Origin: Clostridia bacterium
Lineage (GTDB): Bacteria; Bacillota; Clostridia; Oscillospirales; CAG-272
Assembly: GCA_017501545.1 (NCBI GenBank)
Contig: JAFVWS010000013.1
Span: forward strand, 1 to 64,000
Direction: 5' to 3'
Length of the DNA stretch: 64,000 nucleotides
This document shows, piece after piece, positions 25,534 to 34,506 of the stretch. Numbering within the stretch: the first letter of the stretch is position 1; the number at the start of each line of letters is the position of its first letter. The notes under the pieces are model-generated. The model ran no database searches. It worked only from the letters and a program-made list of their open reading frames with translations, and was not told the DNA's origin. A program made the position numbers and the translations under genes.

Positions 25534-26184
25534 TTAAGCGCCGTAAACTGTTAGATAGTTCTTAATTCTATCTACATTTTCCTTGTTAGCTGGGTCTTCT
25601 TCAAGGTACTCGATAATATCGTAAACGTCAACAACTGAATATACTGGGAAGCCAAACTCCTCCTCAATTTCAACCATTGCGCCCTTTTCGCCCTTGCCCT
25701 TTTCCTTACGGTCAACCATTACAAAGCAAGCGGCAACCTTAATGCCCTCTACGCTCTTCATAATTTCCATAGTTTCTCTAATTGCAGTGCCGGCTGTAAT
25801 TACGTCCTCAACGATAACTACCTCCTCGCCAGGTTGTGGCTTGTAGCCAACGAAAACGCCACCCTCGCCGTGGTCCTTAGCCTCCTTACGGTTAAAGAAG
25901 AATGGTAGATTTAATCCTTCCTTAGCAAGTGCAATTGATGTTGAAACTGCAATTGAAATACCCTTGTATGCTGGGCCATAAAGTGCAGTTTGCTTCTTTC
26001 CTATTTTGTCAAAGTAAGCTTTTGCGTAAAACTCGCCAAGCTTTGCAATATTTTCGCCAGTTTTAATCTCGCCTGCGTTAATAAAATATGGGATTTTTCT
26101 ACCACTTTTTGCTGTGAAATCACCAAACTTTAAAACTCCTGCGTTTTGTAAAAACTGTATAAATTCTCTCTTGTAACTTTCCAT
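25534..26184 (-). CDS. pyrE: Orotate phosphoribosyltransferase
   Basis: 216 residues. It carries the PRPP-binding motif VVIVEDVITAGTAIRE (near residue 115) typical of type I phosphoribosyltransferases, together with the OPRTase N-terminal region FLQNAGVLKFGDFTAKSGRKIPYF and the catalytic-loop basic residues around FFNRKEAKDHGEGG. It converts orotate and PRPP to OMP. Length is normal. Its start has AAGGAG eight bases upstream, which follows element copy 3 by five bases. It sits between pyrF and pyrB in the same direction, so it is probably on the same transcript. Confidence 0.96.
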   Translation of the reverse strand: MESYKREFIQFLQNAGVLKFGDFTAKSGRKIPYFINAGEIKTGENIAKLGEFYAKAYFDKIGKKQTALYGPAYKGISIAVSTSIALAKEGLNLPFFFNRKEAKDHGEGGVFVGYKPQPGEEVVIVEDVITAGTAIRETMEIMKSVEGIKVAACFVMVDRKEKGKGEKGAMVEIEEEFGFPVYSVVDVYDIIEYLEEDPANKENVDRIKNYLTVYGA

Positions 26185-26201
26185 TTTTAACTCCTTAAGG
26201 C

Positions 26202-26397
26202 GGCCATTTACAGGCTGGTAAAACCGAAAAGCAATTTTTTAATATTATATTTGTCATCAAGACGATAACGAACCTTTTAAGGTAGAGATTTTTAACAAAA
26301 TCTCATTTTGCTTTTCTAATCGCGACCGAGCCCTCTACCGTACACAAGTACGCCGACGTTGGCTCGTTCACGCTTTTTTCCTCACCCTCTAAAAGCC
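26202..26397 (-). repeat. Three-stem element, copy 3 (between pyrF and pyrE)
   Basis: Closest to copy 2. Outer arms GGCTTTTA (26390-26397) and TAAATGGCC (26202-26210); core helix CGAGCC with GGCTCG extended by GCG/CGC, enclosing GTAC-TTGT-GTAC; third stem GAAAAGCAA with TTGCTTTTC enclosing GAGATTTT/AAAATCTC and ACCTTAAAAGGT hairpins. It ends five bases before the pyrE ribosome binding site. The core helix differs from copy 2 but stays paired. Confidence 0.8.
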
Positions 26398-26443
26398 TTG
26401 TTTTTTCTCTTTATTTTGAATTTTTGATGTCTATTCCGCCCTG

Positions 26444-27142
26444 TTAGCCGATAAACTCAGCTACACAGCGTCTGTAAGCCGCAACTGGGTCAAGCGCTGC
26501 TGTAATTGGTCTGCCTACAACAATATAGTCCGAGCCGATTTTCTTTGCCTCAGCCGGGGTCATAACTCTTACCTGGTCGCCCTTGTCGCCATCTGCAAAG
26601 CGCACGCCTGGCGTTACTGTAACAAAGTCATTGCCACAGGTGGCGTGTACCTTTTCAGCCTCAAGTGGTGAGCAAACGATACCAGCAAGTCCTGCCTTCT
26701 TTGCATTCATTGCGTAGTGCATAACTACCTTATCCAATGGCTCGTTAATAAGCAGGTCATCTCTCATTCTTTCCTCGCTTGTTGAGGTAAGCTGAGTAAC
26801 TGCAATAAGGAGTGGGCGTGTGCCATCCTCACGTGTAAGACCCTCAAGTGCTGCCTCCATCATAGCAATTGTGCCTGATGCATGCACGTTTGTCATATCA
26901 ACGTCAAGGCGAGAAAGCACTGCCATTGCCTTTTTAACTGTGTTTGGAATATCGTGAAGCTTAAGGTCGAGGAAGATTTTGTGGCCTCTTTTCTTAATCT
27001 CTCTTACAATGTCTGGTCCCTCGGCATTAAATAGCTCCATACCGATTTTTACAAAAGGCTTCTCGTCCTTGAATTTATCAAGAAAGCTAAAAACCTCAGC
27101 CTTGCTTGCAAAGTCGCAAGCGATAATTACGTCCTTTCCCAT
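26444..27142 (-). CDS. pyrF: Orotidine 5'-phosphate decarboxylase
   Basis: 232 residues, group I OMP decarboxylase. The catalytic Lys/Asp array is visible in [17 protein letters not shown] (near residue 57), the substrate phosphate region in VTPGVRF and the terminal [14 protein letters not shown]. It makes UMP from OMP. Its ATG overlaps the pyrD stop codon in a TAATG arrangement, indicating translational coupling. Length and motifs are standard and nothing is missing. Confidence 0.96.
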   Translation of the reverse strand: MGKDVIIACDFASKAEVFSFLDKFKDEKPFVKIGMELFNAEGPDIVREIKKRGHKIFLDLKLHDIPNTVKKAMAVLSRLDVDMTNVHASGTIAMMEAALEGLTREDGTRPLLIAVTQLTSTSEERMRDDLLINEPLDKVVMHYAMNAKKAGLAGIVCSPLEAEKVHATCGNDFVTVTPGVRFADGDKGDQVRVMTPAEAKKIGSDYIVVGRPITAALDPVAAYRRCVAEFIG

Positions 27143-28053
27143 TAGTGGGCACCTCCTATTATATCCTTTAAATTCTTAATTCCGTATTTTTCCATAACGC
27201 GTGGCAAATTTTCAATAATTTTTGGACAAGCAAATGGGTCAACTAAATTTTGAGCGCCTACCTGTACTGCCGATGCGCCTGCTAACATCATTTCGATTAC
27301 GTCCTCGGCTGTGGCAATTCCGCCACCACCGACAATTGGAATTTTCACCGCCTCATAAACCTGATATACCATTCTTATAGCGACAGGCTTAATTGCAGGG
27401 CCAGAAAAGCCACCCATTTTGTTTGCGATAACTGGCTTTTTGGTCTTTAAATCTATCTTCATGCCAAGAAGTGTGTTAATTAAGCTAATGCCGTCAGCAC
27501 CTGCCTCCTCACACGCCCTTGCAATTGATACAATATCTGTTACGTTAGGTGAAAGCTTAACTATAAGTGGCTTTTTAGTCACCCTTCTTACTGCGCGCGT
27601 TACCTCAGCGGCAGCCTCTGGGGACGTGCCAAAGCTCATTCCACCACCATGCACGTTTGGACAGCTTACGTTTATCTCAAACCAGCCAATGCATTCCTCC
27701 TTGTCGAGCTTTTCAACTGTGTAAACATAGTCCTCAACTGAAAATCCGCTTACGTTTGCCATTACTGGCTTGTTAAAGCACCTTCTTAGCTTAGGAAGCT
27801 CGTTCTTTATTACGTTTTCAACGCCTGGGTTTTGAAGTCCAACGGAGTTAATCATTGAGTTTTCGCACTCTGCAATTCTTGGGGTAGGGTTGCCAAAGCG
27901 CGCGTCCTTTGTTGTGCCCTTGAAGGAAAAGCTACCAAGACAATTTATATCGTAAATTTCTGCAAACTCGTAGCCAAAGCCGAATGTGCCAGATGCCGGA
28001 ATTAATGGGTTGTCAAGCTCAATTCCACAAAGCTCGGTTTTTAAGCTTACCAT
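27142..28053 (-). CDS. pyrD: Dihydroorotate dehydrogenase, catalytic subunit (class 1B)
   Basis: 303 residues. FMN-barrel motifs are [40 protein letters not shown] (active-site Cys in the NxSCPN segment), [14 protein letters not shown], and [29 protein letters not shown] for FMN phosphate. Class 1B enzymes are NAD-dependent and need PyrK, whose gene lies directly upstream and overlaps by a few bases. It oxidises dihydroorotate to orotate at the cytoplasmic side. Confidence 0.96.
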   Translation of the reverse strand: MVSLKTELCGIELDNPLIPASGTFGFGYEFAEIYDINCLGSFSFKGTTKDARFGNPTPRIAECENSMINSVGLQNPGVENVIKNELPKLRRCFNKPVMANVSGFSVEDYVYTVEKLDKEECIGWFEINVSCPNVHGGGMSFGTSPEAAAEVTRAVRRVTKKPLIVKLSPNVTDIVSIARACEEAGADGISLINTLLGMKIDLKTKKPVIANKMGGFSGPAIKPVAIRMVYQVYEAVKIPIVGGGGIATAEDVIEMMLAGASAVQVGAQNLVDPFACPKIIENLPRVMEKYGIKNLKDIIGGAH

Positions 28054-28775
28054 ATGATTTCCTCCTTTTCAAGCACTGGTCCGTCCTTGCAAATACGCTT
28101 GTTGCCGTACTTTGTCTTGCAGGAGCATCCCATACAAGCGCCAAAGCCACAGCCCATACGCTCCTCAAAGCTAAATTGACCACTTGTTACGCTCTTGTTA
28201 TATACAGCCTTAAGCATTGGCTCAGGTCCACAGGTATATACGTAGGTGTAGTCAACCATATCAAAGGCGTCAGTTACAAAGCCCTTTGTGCCATATGTGC
28301 CGTCAACTGTTGTAACGTAGGTGTCAGCACCAAGCGCTTTAAATTCGTTCTCATAAAACACCTCATCTAAGCTACCAAAGCCAAGAATTACCGCTGGGCT
28401 TTTGCCCTCTCGAGTTAGCTCCTTGCATAGCTCGTACATAGGGGGCACGCCTGCGCCACCACCAACCAAGAGAGGTCTATTTCCACTCTTAGAAAGGTCA
28501 TAGCCGTTGCCAAGACCAGTTAGAGTCCATATTTTTTTGCCCTTAGTCATTTGGGACATTTTTTCCGTGCCATTGCCCACTACCTTATAAATGAGGGTAA
28601 GCGCATTGCCCTCCACCTCGCAAACGGAGATAGGACGGCGAAGGAAAAAGCCGTCGAGCTTTAAATTTACAAAAGCACCCGCCTTAATTCCCTCTGTGTC
28701 ACCAAGAAGCACCATTTCGTAGGTGTTCTTTGCGATTTTTTCATTGGATTTTATAGTAAATAATACGTCCTTCAT
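28047..28775 (-). CDS. pyrK: Dihydroorotate dehydrogenase electron transfer subunit
   Basis: 242 residues from the ATG at 28775, preceded by AAAGGAC; the frame runs on to 28826 into the hairpin array and that extension is not credible. The ferredoxin-reductase-like part contains FLRRPISVCEV (FAD) and LLVGGGAGVPPMYELCKEL (NAD). The C-terminus carries CGFGACMGCSCKT and a later Cys in RICKDGPV, the [2Fe-2S] ligands. It passes electrons from PyrD to NAD. It overlaps pyrD by seven bases. Confidence 0.95.
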   Translation of the reverse strand: MKDVLFTIKSNEKIAKNTYEMVLLGDTEGIKAGAFVNLKLDGFFLRRPISVCEVEGNALTLIYKVVGNGTEKMSQMTKGKKIWTLTGLGNGYDLSKSGNRPLLVGGGAGVPPMYELCKELTREGKSPAVILGFGSLDEVFYENEFKALGADTYVTTVDGTYGTKGFVTDAFDMVDYTYVYTCGPEPMLKAVYNKSVTSGQFSFEERMGCGFGACMGCSCKTKYGNKRICKDGPVLEKEEIIW

Positions 28776-28791
28776 CTTTTGTCCTTTACAA

Positions 28792-28994
28792 ATGAAATGT
28801 GCTATCGCACTTGAAATGACAAGCACGCTTGAAAAGATAAGCGCACTTGTCTTGAAATAATGTTACAGGTAACATCTTGAAATAAAATGAACCCCATGCT
28901 CTTTTAAGCATTTCACGATTACTTTAGTAATCATTTCATAACCGATGGTTATTTCACGAATCCGTTTGGATTCATTTCATTGGCGCTATGCGCC
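28792..28994. repeat. Nested-hairpin array C between carB and pyrK
   Basis: Read on the minus strand, hairpins such as GGCGCATAGCGCC, GAATCCAAACGGATTC, AACCATCGGTT and GATTACTAAAGTAATC are separated by RTGAAAT in the first half. In the second half TGTTACCTGTAACA and GTGCGATAGCAC are separated by ATTTCAA. Thus the linker flips at the midpoint as in arrays A, B, D and E. It lies inside the pyr cluster between two co-directional genes and would be part of the transcript. Confidence 0.75.
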
Positions 28995-31900
28995 TTAGGC
29001 ATCAATAGTTGAAATTGTAATTGTGATTTCCTCTAAAACGTCAAGTAAGATTCTTACTGTATCAAGGGATGTAAAGAGTGAAATATTGTTTTCAATTGCT
29101 AAGTGTCTTATCTGGTAGCCGTCCTTCTTTCCTTGGTCAGTATCAAGGTCACTTGTGTTGATTACGTAAGCGATATGTCCTTGACGCATTGACTCTGGAA
29201 TATCTGATGAGCCTGAGCCAATCTTAGCCTTAACTCTTGTTCTAATGCCGTGCTCCTTTAGGAACTTAGCTGTGCCCTCAGTTGCCTCGATATTGAAGCC
29301 GAGGTTGTAGAAGCGACGGATAAGTGGAAGTGCCTCCTCCTTATCGCTGTCAGCAACTGTTACTAAAACTGTACCGTAGTTTTGTACCTGCATACCAGAT
29401 GCTTGAAGGGCCTTATAGAACGCACGGTTTAATGTGTCATCGTAGCCAATAGCCTCACCTGTTGATTTCATCTCTGGGCTAAGGTAAGCATCAACACCAC
29501 TGATTTTCTTGTATGAGAATACAGGAACCTTACAGTACCAGCGCTTCTTTTCTTGTGGATAAAGGTCAAAGATACCAAGCTCCTTTAAGCTCTTACCAAG
29601 AATTACCTCTGTTGCAATGTCAGCAAGCGAGTAGCCTGTTGATTTTGAGAGGAATGGTACTGTTCTTGATGAACGAGGGTTAACCTCGATAATATAAACG
29701 TCGTCATTTGAGTCAACGATAAATTGAATATTGAATAAGCCCACAATTCCAATGCCAAGACCAAGCTTCTTTGAGTAGGTAAGGATTTTGCCCTTTACCT
29801 TATCAGAGATGCTAAACGCTGGGTAAACGCTGATTGAGTCACCAGAGTGTACGCCTGTACGCTCAACAAGCTCCATAATACCAGCAACAAATACGTCGTG
29901 TCCGTCGCAGATTGCGTCAACCTCTACCTCTTTACCTCTGATGTAGTGGTCAACCAAAACAGGCTTGTCCTCGTCAATTTCAACGGCAGTTCTTAGATAT
30001 TGACGGAGTTGCTTTTCGTTAGATACGAGCTGCATTGCACGTCCACCAAGAACGAATGATGGACGTACCAAAACTGGGTAGCCAACCTCTTTAGCTACTC
30101 TTACACCGTCAGGAATATTTGTAACTGCTTGTCCCTTTGGCTGTGGAATTTGTAGCTCCTCAAGAATCTTTTCAAAGGTGTCACGGTTTTCTGCCCTGTC
30201 AATTGCTTGGCAGTCAGTACCGATTAGCTTAACTCCACGCTCGTAAAGTGGTGCTGCTAAGTTAATAGCTGTTTGTCCACCGAGAGATGCAATTACACCG
30301 TCTGGCTTTTCAAACTCGATAACCTCCATTACGTCCTCAACTGTAAGTGGCTCAAAGTAGAGCTTGTCTGAGGTTGTATAGTCGGTTGAAACTGTTTCTG
30401 GGTTGTTGTTTATAATGATAGCCTCGTAGCCACAATTCTTGATTGTAGTTACTGCGTGTACTGTTGAATAGTCAAACTCTACGCCCTGACCGATACGGAT
30501 AGGACCAGCACCAAGCACGATAATCTTCTTTTTGTCTGTGTGAATTGACTGGTTTTTGCCCTCGTATGAGGAGTAGAAATATGGTGTGTATGCTCCTACG
30601 TGTGCTGTATCAACCATTCTAAAGCTTGGAATAATACCGTTTTCATGACGGAACGCGTAAACGTCCTTTTCGCAGGTATTCCAAAGCTTAGCAACGTACT
30701 TATCGCTAAAGCCCATTTCCTTTGCTTCCTTTAGAAGCTTAGCGTCCTTTACGTTTTCGGAAAGTGCTTTTTCCATCTTAACGATTTTCTCAAAGGACTT
30801 AAGGAAATATTCTGTAATCATTGTAATTTCGTGTAGCTCGCCAGTTGTTACGCCACGACGAAGAAGCTCACAAACTGCAAAGGCGTTGTCATCATGGAAT
30901 TCGTTTATGTATTCCTTGATTGCCTCAGTTGAAAGCTCGTCAAACTTAGCCATATGTAGGTGGCAAACGCCTATTTCAAGGCTTCTTGCACTCTTAAGCA
31001 AGCACTCCTCAAGGTTAGAGCCAATGCCCATACATTCACCGGTTGCCTTCATTTGTGTGCCAAGCTTGTTTGGTACAGTTGTAAACTTATCAAATGGGAA
31101 GCGTGGGAATTTTGCAACGATATAGTCAAGACGTGGCTCGCGTGATGCCTTAGCACCAGCAACCTCTATTTCGTCAAGAGTCATACCGAGCGCAACCTTT
31201 GCCGTTACTCTTGCAATTGGGTATCCACTTGCCTTTGATGCAAGAGCCGATGAACGGCTAACACGTGGGTTAACCTCAATTAGATAATATTCACTTGTTT
31301 CTGGGTTAAGTGCGAACTGTACGTTACAGCCACCGGAAATCTTAAGTGCCTTAATTAGCTTAATTGCGCTATCGTTTAGCATCTTGTGGTCTTTTTCGCT
31401 AAGTGTTAAAATTGGAGCAACAACAAGTGAGTCACCAGTATGTACGCCAACTGGGTCGATATTTTCCATACCACAGATGGTAATTGCGTTGTCCTCACCG
31501 TCACGCATTACCTCAAATTCAATTTCCTTATAGCCCTTTACGCTCTTTTCAACAAGCACCTGATGAACAGGAGAAGCTGCCAAAGCACCCTCTGCAAGCT
31601 CAACGTACTCCTCCATATTGTAAGCAAAGCCACCACCAGTACCACCAAGGGTAAACGCAGGACGAAGAACAACTGGGAATCCGATTTTAGATATAGCCTC
31701 CATTGCCTCATCCATATTGTTTGCAATCTCGGAAGGAATTACAGGCTCACCGATTTCTTGACAAAGCTCCTTAAATAGCTCTCTGTCCTCTGCCCTTTCA
31801 ATACTCTTTGAGCTTGTACCTAAAAGCTCAACGCCGTTCTCCTTTAAAATACCCTTCTTTTCAAGCTGCATAGCAAGGTTAAGGCCTGTTTGTCCACCGA

Positions 31901-32168
31901 TACCAGGAACGATTGCATCTGGACGCTCGTGACGGATAATCTTAGCCACGTATTCAAGCGTAAGTGGCTCCATATATACCTTATCAGCAATAGTTGTATC
32001 TGTCATAATCGTAGCAGGGTTGGAGTTAACAAGGATAACCTCGTAGCCCTCCTCCTTAAGCGCAAGACAAGCCTGTGTGCCTGCATAGTCAAACTCTGCA
32101 GCTTGTCCGATAATAATAGGACCTGAGCCTATAATCATTACTCTTTTGATGTCTGTTCTTTTTGCCAT
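28995..32168 (-). CDS. carB: Carbamoyl-phosphate synthase large subunit
   Basis: 1,057 residues from the ATG at 32168 (AAAGGAGAGG upstream); an in-frame extension to 32222 overlaps element copy 4. Both halves of the duplicated enzyme are complete: first IGSGPIIIGQAAEFDYAGTQA with LEVNPRVSRSSALASKATG-type motif, then LGAGPIRIGQGVEFDYSTVHA with IEVNPRSSRTVPFLSK, and a C-terminal MGS-like regulatory domain. It makes carbamoyl phosphate, normally with ammonia from CarA. No carA is found in the window, so the glutaminase subunit is either elsewhere or replaced by free ammonia. Confidence 0.96.
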   Translation of the reverse strand: MAKRTDIKRVMIIGSGPIIIGQAAEFDYAGTQACLALKEEGYEVILVNSNPATIMTDTTIADKVYMEPLTLEYVAKIIRHERPDAIVPGIGGQTGLNLAMQLEKKGILKENGVELLGTSSKSIERAEDRELFKELCQEIGEPVIPSEIANNMDEAMEAISKIGFPVVLRPAFTLGGTGGGFAYNMEEYVELAEGALAASPVHQVLVEKSVKGYKEIEFEVMRDGEDNAITICGMENIDPVGVHTGDSLVVAPILTLSEKDHKMLNDSAIKLIKALKISGGCNVQFALNPETSEYYLIEVNPRVSRSSALASKASGYPIARVTAKVALGMTLDEIEVAGAKASREPRLDYIVAKFPRFPFDKFTTVPNKLGTQMKATGECMGIGSNLEECLLKSARSLEIGVCHLHMAKFDELSTEAIKEYINEFHDDNAFAVCELLRRGVTTGELHEITMITEYFLKSFEKIVKMEKALSENVKDAKLLKEAKEMGFSDKYVAKLWNTCEKDVYAFRHENGIIPSFRMVDTAHVGAYTPYFYSSYEGKNQSIHTDKKKIIVLGAGPIRIGQGVEFDYSTVHAVTTIKNCGYEAIIINNNPETVSTDYTTSDKLYFEPLTVEDVMEVIEFEKPDGVIASLGGQTAINLAAPLYERGVKLIGTDCQAIDRAENRDTFEKILEELQIPQPKGQAVTNIPDGVRVAKEVGYPVLVRPSFVLGGRAMQLVSNEKQLRQYLRTAVEIDEDKPVLVDHYIRGKEVEVDAICDGHDVFVAGIMELVERTGVHSGDSISVYPAFSISDKVKGKILTYSKKLGLGIGIVGLFNIQFIVDSNDDVYIIEVNPRSSRTVPFLSKSTGYSLADIATEVILGKSLKELGIFDLYPQEKKRWYCKVPVFSYKKISGVDAYLSPEMKSTGEAIGYDDTLNRAFYKALQASGMQVQNYGTVLVTVADSDKEEALPLIRRFYNLGFNIEATEGTAKFLKEHGIRTRVKAKIGSGSSDIPESMRQGHIAYVINTSDLDTDQGKKDGYQIRHLAIENNISLFTSLDTVRILLDVLEEITITISTIDA

Positions 32169-32185
32169 ATTCCTCTCCTTTGTTA

Positions 32186-32381
32186 GAACTTGTTGTGAGT
32201 GGCGAAAACGAAAAGCAACCATTTTTTAAAATTCAGCTTGTCAAGACGACAACGAACCTTTTAAGGTAGAAATTTTAGAAAATTTCTTTTATTTGCTTTT
32301 CTAACCGCGCTTGCTACTCTACTGTACACAAGTACAGCGACGACTACGCAATCGCGCTTTTTCTCTCACTCAAACAAGCTC
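32186..32381 (-). repeat. Three-stem element, copy 4 (between pyrC and carB)
   Basis: Outer arms GAGCTTGTT...GTGAG and CTCACAACAAGTTC; core helix CGCGATTGC with GCAAGCGCG capped by CTGTAC-TTGT-GTACAG; third stem GAAAAGCAA with TTGCTTTTC enclosing GAAATTTT/AAAATTTC and ACCTTAAAAGGT. The outer arm ends four bases before the carB ribosome binding site. Its core sequence GTAGTCGTCGC is shared with copy 1, while its third-stem region matches copies 2 and 3. Confidence 0.8.
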
Positions 32382-32419
32382 TTAGTCTTGTTTATGTGAA
32401 TTTTTTTATTAACCTAAAT

Positions 32420-33616
32420 TTATGCTTCCTTGCCGTTTACGGTTACTACTTTACCGTCCTTGACGGTTAGCAGGCACTCACCATAAAGCTCCATGCCCTC
32501 AAAGGGTGTTGCGCGCCCCATTGAAAGGAATTTAGTCGGGTCAACTGTGAATTTTTTATCAAGGTCAAAGACTGTATAGTCGTTTCCAAGCTCAATTCCA
32601 AAGCGCCTTCGTGGGTTATAGCACATTAAATCAAGTAGCTTTTTTAGGCTAATTTCGCCTGTTTTTACAAGGTGCGTGTACATTACTGCAAACGCAGTTT
32701 CAAGCCCGACAACGCCCATTGCGCTTTTTTCAAGCCCTCGCCCCTTTTCCTCACTTGAGTGTGGTGCGTGGTCAGTCGCAATCATATCAATTGTGCCGTC
32801 CTTTATTCCTTCGATAAGGGCTTGTCTGTCCTCCTCGCTCCTTATCGGTGGGTTCATTTTAAACCTGCCCTCGTCCTTTAGCATCATATCGTTAAATACT
32901 AAGTAGTGCGGTCCTGTTTCGCAGGTGATATCAACTCCGTCGCGCTTTGCCTGACGGATTAGCTCTACGCTTTCCTTTGTGGAAATGTGGCAAACGTGGT
33001 ATTTACAGCCGGTTTTTTTAGCAAGCGCAATATCTCGCTTGATTTGCCCCCATTCACTCTCTGAGCAAATGCCCTTCATACCGTGTAGCCTTGCAAACTC
33101 ACCATCGTGAATGTAGCCACCCTTTAAAAGGTCGTTTACCTCGCAGTGTGCAACAATCATTTTGCCAAGGGATTTTGCCCTTATCATTGCATTTTCCATC
33201 ATCTCGTCGCTTTGAACTCCACGTCCGTCGTCCGAGTATGCAATGGCTAAGTCCTTCATCCCCTCAAGGTCACTAGGCTCCTTACCGTGCTGACCCACTG
33301 TAATCGACGCGTACGGATGCACTCCAATTTTTGCATCCCTGTCGATTATATCAAGCTGAGCCCTTAAATTCTCAACCGAGTCAGGCACAGGACTTAGATT
33401 TGGCATTGTGCAAACGTCTGTGTAGCCACCGTTAGCGGCGGAAAGGGAGCCTGTCCTTATTGTTTCCTTATAAGAAAAGCCCGGCTCTCTGAAATGTACG
33501 TGTACATCACAAAAACCGGGGAAAACAACAATATTATCAGTAGCGAAAACTGTGCTACCAGAAAGAGTGGCACGAACAAGCTGTTCATCAAATTTTGAAT
33601 TCATATAGCTTTTCAT
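32420..33616 (-). CDS. pyrC: Dihydroorotase (type I)
   Basis: 398 residues from the ATG at 33616, with AGGAGG eight bases upstream; the frame extends to 33673 across the attenuator stem and that part is not coding. The metal motif DVHVHFREPG is followed by MIVAHCEVND, YHVCHIST and IATDHAPHSSEEK, giving the usual His and Asp ligands of the amidohydrolase centre. It cyclises carbamoyl-aspartate. First gene of the pyr cluster. The N-terminal strand domain is shorter than in many type I enzymes, starting directly before FPGFCDVHVH. Confidence 0.95.
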   Translation of the reverse strand: MKSYMNSKFDEQLVRATLSGSTVFATDNIVVFPGFCDVHVHFREPGFSYKETIRTGSLSAANGGYTDVCTMPNLSPVPDSVENLRAQLDIIDRDAKIGVHPYASITVGQHGKEPSDLEGMKDLAIAYSDDGRGVQSDEMMENAMIRAKSLGKMIVAHCEVNDLLKGGYIHDGEFARLHGMKGICSESEWGQIKRDIALAKKTGCKYHVCHISTKESVELIRQAKRDGVDITCETGPHYLVFNDMMLKDEGRFKMNPPIRSEEDRQALIEGIKDGTIDMIATDHAPHSSEEKGRGLEKSAMGVVGLETAFAVMYTHLVKTGEISLKKLLDLMCYNPRRRFGIELGNDYTVFDLDKKFTVDPTKFLSMGRATPFEGMELYGECLLTVKDGKVVTVNGKEA

Positions 33617-33642
33617 AAATACCCTCCTATTTTTATTTCCGT

Positions 33643-33727
33643 AAAAAAGCCTATCTTGTGACAAGACAGGCAAACTTATATTATGTCACAAGTGACATAA
33701 AATCTTGTCGAGAACTCTCGCAGATTT
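33643..33727 (-). promoter_or_regulatory. Attenuator-like leader of the pyr operon
   Basis: In the minus-strand leader a 28-base hairpin (AAATCT ... AGATTT, 33700-33727) is followed by TATGTCACTTGTGACATA (33682-33699) and then a terminator stem GCCTGTCTTG/CAAGATAGGC with six T (33643-33671), all before pyrC. CTTGTGACA (33684-33692) can instead pair perfectly over nine bases with TGTCACAAG (33655-33663) inside the terminator, giving an antiterminator. This layout suits pyrimidine-controlled attenuation. I do not see a clear PyrR-binding consensus. Confidence 0.7.
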
Positions 33728-33737
33728 ATTTTTTAAT

Positions 33738-33766
33738 ATTATAGCAAAGTGTAATAGATTTGTCAA
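33738..33766 (-). promoter_or_regulatory. Promoter of the pyr operon
   Basis: Minus strand TTGACA (33761-33766), 17-base spacer, TATAAT (33738-33743): full consensus. Confidence 0.9.
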
Positions 33767-33948
33767 TATTATTTTATAGATTTTGTAAAAAAACATAAAG
33801 GAAATTTTGTTCAAGAAAAATTCATCTTTTGTGCAATAGGACGACTAAGCGCCCTGTTTTTTGTCAATAATGACGAAAAGGTCGTTTTTTGGCTATTAAA
33901 AAAAGCACAAATTTTGGCATAAAATACAAATTTTATTAGTCTTTTGCA

Positions 33949-33977
33949 TTGACAAGTAATAGCTTTTATGCTATTAT
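33949..33977 (+). promoter_or_regulatory. Promoter of the MGS-like gene
   Basis: TTGACA (33949-33954), 17-base spacer, TATTAT (33972-33977). Confidence 0.8.
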
Positions 33978-34026
33978 TAAAAAGAAGGCGAGGGTTCCTT
34001 AATCTGATTTTCGGAGGTATTAATAT

Positions 34027-34500
34027 ATGGAAATTGCTATCATTGCTGATGACACTAAAAAAGAATTAATTACGCAGTTTTGTATTGCTTACTGCGGTAT
34101 TTTGAGTAAGCACTCTATTTGTGCAACAAGCACAACTGGCGCATATATCTCCGAGGCAACAGGACTAAAAATTGAAAAGCTTTTGTCTGGTGAGCTTGGT
34201 GGTGAGCAACAAATTGCCTCACGTATCTCATACGACGAAATAGACATTCTTTTCTACTTCCGTTCAACCACTCCAAATCAGCTTTACAACGAGCATTCTG
34301 TTATTGAGCAAAACCTGCTTCGCCTCTGCGACGTACACAATACCCTTTTGGCAACAAACATTGCAACTGCCGAAACAATCGTTACCGCGCTTGAGCGTGG
34401 AGATCTTGATTATCGTGAGATTATCAACCCAAGAAGTGAATATAATCTTAAAAAGAAGCTCGAGCAGAAGATTCCTGTTCCTGACGACTTTGTTATTTAG
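34027..34500 (+). CDS. Methylglyoxal-synthase-like protein with altered active site
   Basis: 157 residues in the MGS fold: IAIIADDTKKELI, ATSTTGAYISEATGL, LLSGELGGEQQIASRISYDEIDILFYF and LLATNIATAETIV align along the full length of methylglyoxal synthase. However, against the E. coli enzyme as I recall it, His19 is Asp8, catalytic Asp71 is Glu60 (GGEQQ for GGDQQ) and Asp91 is Ser80. The phosphate-binding STTG is kept. It may therefore bind a phosphorylated ligand without making methylglyoxal. GGAGG precedes the ATG. A single-gene unit with its own promoter next to the pyr promoter. A weakly active synthase remains possible. Confidence 0.75.
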   Translation: MEIAIIADDTKKELITQFCIAYCGILSKHSICATSTTGAYISEATGLKIEKLLSGELGGEQQIASRISYDEIDILFYFRSTTPNQLYNEHSVIEQNLLRLCDVHNTLLATNIATAETIVTALERGDLDYREIINPRSEYNLKKKLEQKIPVPDDFVI

Positions 34501-34506
34501 GCGAGG

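Noticed and set aside
25315..32381. Pyrimidine-specific riboswitch in front of pyr genes
   Set aside because: The same element occurs upstream of mnmG and between unrelated convergent genes, so it is not pyr-specific.
33700..33727. Classical PyrR-binding loop
   Set aside because: Size is right, but the consensus purine bulge and loop sequence are not recognisable, and no pyrR is in the window.
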